Shown here one piece after another: positions 9,097 to 15,377 of a stretch of DNA of 15,377 bases. Position numbers and translations under genes: made by a program. The stretch covers positions 1 through 15,377 of the forward strand of contig JANKJI010010403.1 in the NCBI GenBank assembly GCA_024626585.1, in the 5' to 3' direction. The notes below the pieces were generated by a model. That model was not told where the DNA came from, made no database searches, and was given only the letters and a program-made list of their open reading frames with translations. Position 1 is the stretch's first letter. Every line of letters begins with the position of its first letter. The stretch comes from Ginkgo biloba. Its lineage: Eukaryota > Streptophyta > Ginkgoopsida > Ginkgoales > Ginkgoaceae.

Positions 9097-11840
9097 TGTT
9101 GGTTTCTAGAACATATCATAAGATTTTGGTGCAAGCCTCATAGAATTTGTATTCATCATGTTGAGAGGTCAATAGGAGAATAATGGGGAGACCAAAGTAC
9201 ATTTAAGGAAAACCATATTTAAAGATAAGTAAAGAAAATATTTGGATGATATTTATAAGACTAATAAGTATATTTCATAAGCCATTTGTGTTGTAATCAA
9301 GCATGATATATCAAGGTCATGTATAGAACCCTTTCAAAGAGAAGCTAATTCTATTTTTTAATTATTTATTATAAACTAGGAAGGATTAAAGTAATTGACT
9401 AATAATATCATATTTACTAGATTATCAAGGATTGGCTTTTCTTTTTCCCAATAATAAGTTTTTTCTAATTTTATATTATATTGTCTTTCACTAAAATGTT
9501 TATTTAATTGTGTACACAAAAATTTAAGACAAACATGATTAATGCATCTATAAGAATCCCATAGAGATTCTAATACTTGACCAATGTTATCATACTAATT
9601 GAATTGGGTAGTAATTCTAGATCAAATTTTCATCAAGAAATATGATAAAATCTATTATAAAACTAGGAAACCTATTATGAAACAAGGGGGATCTATAGTA
9701 AAATGAAATAAACCCACCATAAAACTATAAAATCTTAGTACTGTTCTCCTTTTTGTGAGAATATTAAATAGAGAGAAAAAAATTATCATATAAAGACATA
9801 TTTGCTTATGCCCAAAACAAACAAGAACTTAGAGTCTAGAGCAATATGTATATGTTAAGATTGAGGGGATTATATCTACTTTAAATGGAGTTTTATAAAG
9901 TTAGAAAGATAATGACATCATTATACTTTTGACATGTTAATTAATACAAGATTCCTTTTTCTCTATAGTTTCTTGTACAATCTAGTATTAGTTGCGTATG
10001 TCATATGTGTGCAAATGATTTTAATATTGAAGTAAATTATTATGCTTGTTTCATGCAACCTCTTGATTCAACAAAACCCTAATAGATAAAACATAAAATA
10101 TGAAGACTTTTACTATTAATATACATGTGAAAATGATGACATGCCAATATATAATAGGGCACACTTCAATATAAGTGATAAAAATATTTTTATATGACAT
10201 TTTTGCAATATTTTTACTTTCTAGATTGTTTACACCTATTAAAACTATAATAAAATAGGCTTAACATCCAAATATATTCTCTCATAAAAAGAAAGAAGAG
10301 TTATAGCATAAAATTCTACTTTGCCACCATGGAACAAGGAAAGAGTCCAAATACTAAAGAATTTAATAATCATTTTGTAGATGAGAGTATGAAGATGAAG
10401 TTAAATGCATTTGATTCCATATTCATATAGTCAACAAGTGACTATATTATTAACTATAGTGACCCAAATACTATATAGAGGCTAGCTACTATAGTGTGGG
10501 ACATCCCTTGAAATCCTTCCACCAACAAACTAGAACAAAGACTAATTCAACATATTGTTGTATTATTTCAACAAAACTAGTTTCTTCTTTAATACATGTA
10601 GAAATCATATATTACTATGTATATGTCAACCACATAACTTATTTAGTATATTAATCCTACATCAAGTAGTATATGCTATGGTGATTTGTGGTTCTTTAGT
10701 AATGGGTCATATGATATATATTAACTTACCAAAAAACTCTATAAAAGAGTTTCAAATAATGCATAGGGTTATCATGAAAATGCTTCTTCTATTTTTGTTT
10801 CCATATTCCTTCCTAGAGTAAAAGATAAAAATCCTTAAGATAAAAGAAGATTATAGTGCTAATATAATCATGCCTAGCCTTATAATTATTCTATTCTCTC
10901 TAGTTAAGAACTATAAAATTTTATACATACTTCAAATGGGATTTTCCATGGCCTTATCTATGATTAAGGATGTTCCATGTGACCATTTATTAATCTCTAA
11001 ATCTCTCTTAAGAGATCATTAGCCTTTGTGACCTTATCTCAATAGTAGGATATTTGGTGGAAAGTAGATTGAAGATCTCTCATATGACATAGGAAACATA
11101 TTTGTATGAAATATATGAGAATTTTCCAATCATTATGATGAGTTTTGAGGCCTAAGTGTGATAAATTCCCTAAGCCTAAGTTATGATGTTTCTCTACCAA
11201 TGAAGTGAGTGGGCTACTAACATAACATAAAGCTTATATCCATATGTTATTTTAGTGGGCCTCCTTAGAGTTGATGCAAGATAACACCCAATGACTACCT
11301 ATATAAAAGCATAATATGGGGCTCATATAGTGCATGGGGTCTAAATGGATACTTTCCTAGTCATCCAAATGCTACTAAAATTTTACAAAAGGCCCATATA
11401 TGGATCTAAGAGTAGTATGGTGAATTCATAAACTCTAAAAATTGTTAAAAAATATACAAGATTTAGAAGGTGAGCGTATTCTCTGAATAATATACAAAGT
11501 CTTCTAAGTCTCTCAAATGTATCTAAAAATGTATTTTTAGATGGAAACATAATTCCCTTCAAATATTAAGTCCTATATGAATATGATGAATGAATGTTAA
11601 AAGTATTTGGTTCAAACCGCTACAAATAGAGCATGAGATATTGCTAATACTATTGTTGGTATTGTTAGTGATGCTTTCAATTATATTATCAAGAGTGAGA
11701 GAATGAGAAGTGGGCGTGTAAGATGCCACTATGACTACTTAAAATATATAAAAGAAAAAAATATACCAAACATTTATGATAAACGTTATCTTGTCATGGT
11801 ATTGAACATATTCTAGAATCATAAATAAACTATGTAGCTC
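9097..11840. other. AT-rich, CpG-depleted intergenic DNA, no recognised gene
   Basis: Only four CpG sites were counted here. A 33-codon frame at 10329-10430 begins in a perfect GCCACCATGG context (10324-10331) but is too short and has no known match. An 88-codon frame at 10555-10821 is rich in Phe, Leu, Ile, Tyr and Asn, the residues AT-rich codons give, and shows no domain. A purine block at 9681-9693 (AACAAGGGGGATC) resembles a polypurine tract but no LTR start follows it. Confidence 0.4.
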
Positions 11841-11842
11841 AA

Positions 11843-11980
11843 GTAGGTATGGACATATCTCATCCTCACAAGAGAAATATAGCAAGCCATGTGGACATGA
11901 ATAGATCTTATAAGAAAAATTATATAATATGAACACATGGCATGAATAGGTCTCATCCCATAGGAAATAATAATATAACT
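11843..11980 (+). repeat. Three degenerate tandem copies of a ~44-bp unit
   Basis: Units begin near 11845 (GGTATGGACAT), 11889 (ATGTGGACATGAATAGATCTTAT) and 11935 (CACATGGCATGAATAGGTCTCAT). The second and third share most of a 25-base core; the first is weaker and lacks a few bases. The minus-strand open frames across this segment repeat the same residues for this reason and are not called as genes. Confidence 0.4.
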
Positions 11981-12099
11981 AGTAAATAAAATGTAATGTA
12001 CAAGTTGAAATATAATACATAAGATATATATGATAAAGATATCAAATGTATCACTAAATACTAGTAATGCATATGATCTAAGGGTGACGACTATATGGT

Positions 12100-12139
12100 G
12101 ATCAATAGTGTGCATGCATGATCAATAATGCATATACAT
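12100..12139 (+). repeat. Two tandem copies of a 20-bp unit
   Basis: GATCAATAGTGTGCATGCAT at 12100-12119 is followed directly by GATCAATAATGCATATACAT at 12120-12139. The first ten bases differ at one position. Likely a small slippage duplication. Confidence 0.55.
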
Positions 12140-14280
12140 GATGTTGTTATATATAGATAAGCATTTCAAGTTATAGCTTATCCATTCCCAAGATTAGTTG
12201 TATATCTTTTATCTAAAAAGAAAGTGTGTTAGGTGTCTCAATGTGACGTGGGTCAAATATCAAGCTTCATTGTGAGGCATGCTATATTATGCCTTTTCTT
12301 AATGATGCCTAATTTTAATAATGGTCCTAATATATGGCTTATATAAATTATATGGAAGGGACATTAGGATAAAATAAGATCTAATGGAAGTTGAACTTTT
12401 TTACTACTAATTGATCAAAAGGTTATTATTTTATCTTAATAGATAAAAGAGAGGGTTTCTTATAAGGTTGGCTAATGGATGGCCTAAAATTTAGGTGATG
12501 AGTTTCATGGAAGCCTACACTACCATGAAGTTAGGGTATTAAGATTCTAACTAATCAACTATGTTTCCTTTCAATATGACACAAGATTGATGGGTGAATA
12601 TATGGGGATGGATAAGGCATACTATAATGGCTAGGGTCATAATGATAGAGACTAATGAATGTAGGGATGATGAGGTGGAAGAGAAATCATAGATACATAT
12701 GAATGGAATAAGAGATAAAAGGGATAAAATAAAATGATTGAATCTTATGATGGCCCCAAAAGGATGAGGTTCGACAATGTATATGTATTAGATAACTAAG
12801 AGAATTTTACCCTCATTACATAAACATATTAATTACTAATGGTGATGTCAATGTGATAGCACTACATTGGGTAAGGCTAGGTATACTCTTGAAAATACAA
12901 AGTTAACTCTCCCAATTTTAGTGGTGATTAGGAGCGTTGAAATGATATAATATTATGCTTAAGTATAAGAGACCCCTAAGCTAATAGAATGTTAAAATGC
13001 AACTAGCCCTATATGAAAGAGAAAATGTAAATAAAACTAAACAGGATATCTCCTCATGAGTTGCATATGAGAATGATTTTATAGATCCATAGTGAAGAGA
13101 ATATGTCAATGGTGGGATACCTTGATATGGGATTTTGGCCATAGAACTCATGCTACCTTTAATTACTCATCTCTTTTCATTTTTAATGTGATTTCTTTTC
13201 TTTTAAAAATTTTAATCATTTCTCATATTTATATATTTTTAATTTTGTTATCTCTCTCTTTCTTTTTAATTTTCTCTTTTAAACAGATTCTCACATGCAA
13301 ATGTAAAAAATAAAAAGGTTTAGGTGTAATAAAAGAGACTCAATATATACTGTGAAAATAAGCATGAAACATATCATATAGAAATATAAATTTAAGAGAA
13401 GAGGTATATCACCTCTATCCATTAGTGGTTGATGTGAGGTCCTATTTCACCCTCAGTAGGAACTAAGAAATGCTTGAGGGTATTACCCCAAAGTATGATC
13501 CAAGCCACAAACTCAACTAAGGTTCATGGTCAAAACCACCATTTAGTGAAAAAATTAGGAGCATGGATCAATTATATCCAAACTCCATATGAGAATTATC
13601 CCCATGGGTGCACTCATTAGTTGTTATTAGACATGCCCTACTTGTGATATAAGTGTACTTACATGAAAATCACTTGATTTGAAGTCAAGGAATTTGCGAT
13701 AAAAAAGATAGTGTAATACTTAAAAATAAAATTACAATAAAATAAAATTATTATAATCACCTTTATTAGATTCCCCTCATTTACCATGCGATATTATTGT
13801 GTGTTATAGAAATTATCTTCAAATTCAAATGTCTAGGGATAAATGGGATAACTTTGGTGTGAAAGAACACCATTAACCATTCAACTTATAAATAAAATGT
13901 ATGAAAGAAAGTGCTCTGCATTTAAATGTTTCACAATTAATTGTGGGTCAAAAAATATTTCCAAGTTTGGGGTATTGTATTATAAAGTAATGTTGATAAT
14001 TACTTGCTATTCTTTAATACTAATTATTTAATTTTATTCTAAATAACATTCAGTGCTAACTATTACCTGACCATTTAGATCATAAAGTACCCATAATACT
14101 TCTACATATGAATAAATAAATCCTTACGTCCATTATGAGTTAAGCTATAGAAAAATATGAATAGAGCATAACCTTATCCCCTATAAAAGTTCATACAAAT
14201 TTGGTTTTGTGGATTATTAAACTTGAAAAATGAATATCATGAGCGCAAGATATACCAAAAGAAAAAATAATTAAAAATAA
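12140..14280. other. AT-rich, CpG-depleted intergenic DNA with a pyrimidine-rich tract
   Basis: No recognised gene. Bases 13160-13284 are strongly T/C-rich on the plus strand and end in TTTTAAACAG at 13277-13286, which looks like a plant intron 3' end, but no partner 5' site or exon frame supports an intron. The 73-codon plus frame at 13092-13313 runs through this tract, which explains its Phe/Leu/Ser content. Around 12600-12720 short plus-strand pieces look protein-like but show no motif. Confidence 0.35.
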
Positions 14281-14284
14281 ATGC

Positions 14285-14296
14285 AAAATGGGGGCA
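14285..14296 (+). other. Polypurine-like AAAATGGGGGCA
   Basis: The sequence resembles the purine tract found just before the 3' LTR of some plant gypsy elements. However, the proposed repeat start (TG at 14349) is about 55 bases further on, not adjacent, and the DNA between holds an ATAAATAG motif and an AC/AT run. The match may be chance. Confidence 0.2.
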
Positions 14297-14363
14297 TACT
14301 ATAAATAGAAATTTATCCCAACTTAATATACACACATACATATATATTGATGCAGGAGCATCT

Positions 14364-14662
14364 GACACTTCTATATCGGGTGGTTGACTTGTGTCAAATT
14401 TGAGATTTTTGACCTTGTTAGTGAGGAGAGAAAATTGACCTCATCGGTAGGATGAACTCAGACCTCGTCAGTGAAAAAGTAATCACGAACCTCATCAGTG
14501 GAGGAGTAGTCAGACTTGCATCAAAAAATAGAGATCTAACATACGTCGATGAGGAATGGATAGAACTCATCAGATGACAAACAACTGACCTAAGTATGTA
14601 AGGCAGAGATAGACAGACACCTGATAAGATAGATGAAGTCCAAGACCGACCTACGTCAGTGA
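14364..14662 (+). repeat. ~25-bp degenerate tandem array, about 12 units
   Basis: A core like GACCTCGTCAGTGA recurs with its first base at 14364, 14386, 14411, 14437, 14461, 14487, 14513, 14539 (lacking the first G), 14563, 14587, about 14612 and 14648. Spacing between neighbours is mostly 24-26 bases. Best units are 14461-14474, 14487-14500 and 14648-14662; some are recognisable only by position. Related cores occur singly at 14696 (GACGTGAG) and 14776 (GACGTCGGTGGAG). Many units contain CGTCA or ACGTC, the core bound by plant bZIP (TGA-type) factors, so an enhancer role in U3 is a fair inference but is not shown. Frames crossing the array are not called as genes. Confidence 0.65.
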
Positions 14663-14915
14663 TAGATAGGGTTTGTGGAAGACAATAAGAAAGATTGACG
14701 TGAGTTGGCAGAGAAAAATTAGATAGGTGTCTGATCAATGACTAAAAGTGCAAATATCCAGTTAAGCATTTGAAGGACGTCGGTGGAGAGTGCACTTGTG
14801 AATATTGCAGTCAATAATGGCATAGCCATTATAGAATAAATTCTCACCTAACAAAGTCGTTGAAGACCATAGGAGTCATTAGATGCCATAACAATAGAAC
14901 CGTTGGATCCAAGCT

Positions 14916-14923
14916 TATAAATA
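14916..14923 (+). promoter_or_regulatory. TATA box (TATAAATA)
   Basis: A near-consensus plant TATA box in CTTATAAATAGAG context, placed after the repeat array in a relatively GC-rich segment, so less likely to be chance than the many AT strings elsewhere. A start about 30 bases downstream would fall at about 14945-14955, at the G-rich tract. A 61-codon frame from ATG 14927 and a shorter in-frame ATG at 14991 follow; neither shows a known domain. Confidence 0.5.
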
Positions 14924-15348
14924 GAGATGAAAAAAGTTATTTGGGGGATTTTTTTGGGGGGAGGGAGAGAGCAACGAAGTGCTGCCAGAATGGAGAGCAA
15001 ATTGGTCCATAGAATTTTAGAAACAAATCAGAGGGAGATTCCCATGGGCGAAATAGAATTCCATCCAATAGAGCTGATTGAGATAAAGGTAAGAAGAATT
15101 CTACCATTATAACTGTTGAACAAGGTGGAATCACTGGGTAGACTATCGAGAGAGATGGCTCAAAGATAAGGGGTTCTATTCTGGTGATGTCGCACCATGT
15201 AGTTACATGCATAATTTATTAACGCTTGGATTGTAAGATGAAAGGCTATATTGTAATGATAGTGGGCAAATTATAGGTTGTGGGCCTCATCATTTAAGTC
15301 GGTTGGCTGTGCATATAAGGGCGATGGCCCTAGGATTATTCTTGGCTT

Positions 15349-15354
15349 AATAAA
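15349..15354 (+). terminator. Polyadenylation signal AATAAA
   Basis: AATAAA in GGCTTAATAAACCTGG, 400 or so bases after the TATA box and about 35 after a second TATA-like ATATAAGG at 15313. In an LTR such a signal lies in R. The cleavage site would be near or just beyond the window end. Confidence 0.35.
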
Positions 15355-15377
15355 CCTGGAATTTTATTCCCTAAGAG

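Larger units (their letters stand above)
14349..15377 (+). mobile_element. LTR-like promoter-bearing repeat, younger than its surroundings, cut by the window edge
   Basis: From about 14349 (TGATGCAGGAGCAT) the composition changes: I count about 20 CpG in 1,028 bases against 16 in the preceding 7.85 kb. The segment holds, in order, a ~25-bp periodic array (14364-14662), a TATA box (14916-14923), a G-rich tract (14943-14965), a second TATA-like ATATAAGG (15313-15320) and an AATAAA signal (15349-15354). Upstream repeat block, TATA and polyadenylation signal in this order are the U3-R layout of an LTR read on the plus strand. The left end starting with TG is plausible but not proved. No matching copy is found elsewhere in the window and no coding domain is visible. 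It could also be a gene promoter with a 5' leader. Confidence 0.45.

Noticed and set aside
9681-9693. Polypurine tract of a second LTR element
   Set aside because: No TG-starting repeat follows and no second copy of the downstream sequence is present.
10329-10430. 33-codon frame in a perfect GCCACCATGG start context
   Set aside because: Too short, no family, and the start context alone is expected to occur by chance; a similar GCCACCATG at 476-484 also leads nowhere.
11739-12115. Two overlapping minus-strand frames of 65 and 98 codons
   Set aside because: They overlap each other in different frames, are rich in Ile, Tyr, Leu and Phe as AT-rich DNA gives, and partly reflect the tandem repeat at 11843-11980.
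14364-14662. CRISPR-like array from the regular 25-base spacing
   Set aside because: The units are degenerate and contiguous, with no conserved repeat separated by unique spacers, no cas genes are present, and the window is plant-like.
14418-14738. 106-codon minus-strand frame
   Set aside because: It is made by reading across the tandem array, which lacks stops in this frame by periodicity; no known domain.
14927-15112. 61-codon plus-strand frame after the TATA box, and the overlapping 91-codon minus-strand frame (14937-15212)
   Set aside because: The two overlap on opposite strands, neither has a recognisable motif, and the ATG at 14927 would lie upstream of the expected transcription start.
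1-15377. An undescribed defence, secretion or metabolic system
   Set aside because: No intact gene or cluster is present; everything recognisable is retrotransposon-derived, so such a claim would have no support.

Overview
The window looks like repeat-derived, gene-poor nuclear DNA of a land plant, possibly a large-genome lineage such as a gymnosperm; this is inference and the species is not identified. It is very AT-rich, most of it is CpG-poor, no long intact reading frame is present, and the one element that can be reconstructed is an old, heavily mutated plant-type LTR retrotransposon. I see no bacterial-style operons, no tRNA or rRNA gene and no CRISPR array.

Layout. Bases 1-133 hold a frame open to the window edge that may be the end of a gene or of another repeat. 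Bases 540-850 carry a cluster of CATGCA-type motifs followed by a CCAAT box and a TATA box, a promoter-like arrangement with no recognisable gene after it. From 991 to about 6500 lies a decayed Ty3/gypsy element on the minus strand. It has two diverged LTRs (991-1704 and 5819-~6500), an initiator-Met tRNA primer-binding site beside the right LTR, a purine-rich tract beside the left LTR, and between them, in the correct order for the minus strand: gag zinc knuckle, aspartic protease, the beginning of reverse transcriptase, part of integrase, and a chromodomain-like tail. The reverse transcriptase core, RNase H and part of integrase are missing.

From about 6500 to 14340 there is AT-rich, strongly CpG-depleted DNA in which I recognise no family; it contains short tandem repeats, a pyrimidine-rich tract and a few chance-length open frames. 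From about 14349 to the end the sequence changes sharply: about tenfold denser in CpG, with a ~25-bp periodic repeat array, a good TATA box, G-rich runs and a polyadenylation signal. This is best read as an LTR (or similar promoter-bearing repeat) of a younger plus-strand element that continues beyond the window.

No functional protein-coding gene can be asserted. The parts work together only as a record of insertion and decay: an old gypsy copy inserted close to a promoter-like segment, a long stretch of mutated intergenic DNA, and a younger regulatory repeat at the right edge. I found no convincing undescribed biological system; the periodic array at 14364-14662 is the most distinctive signal.
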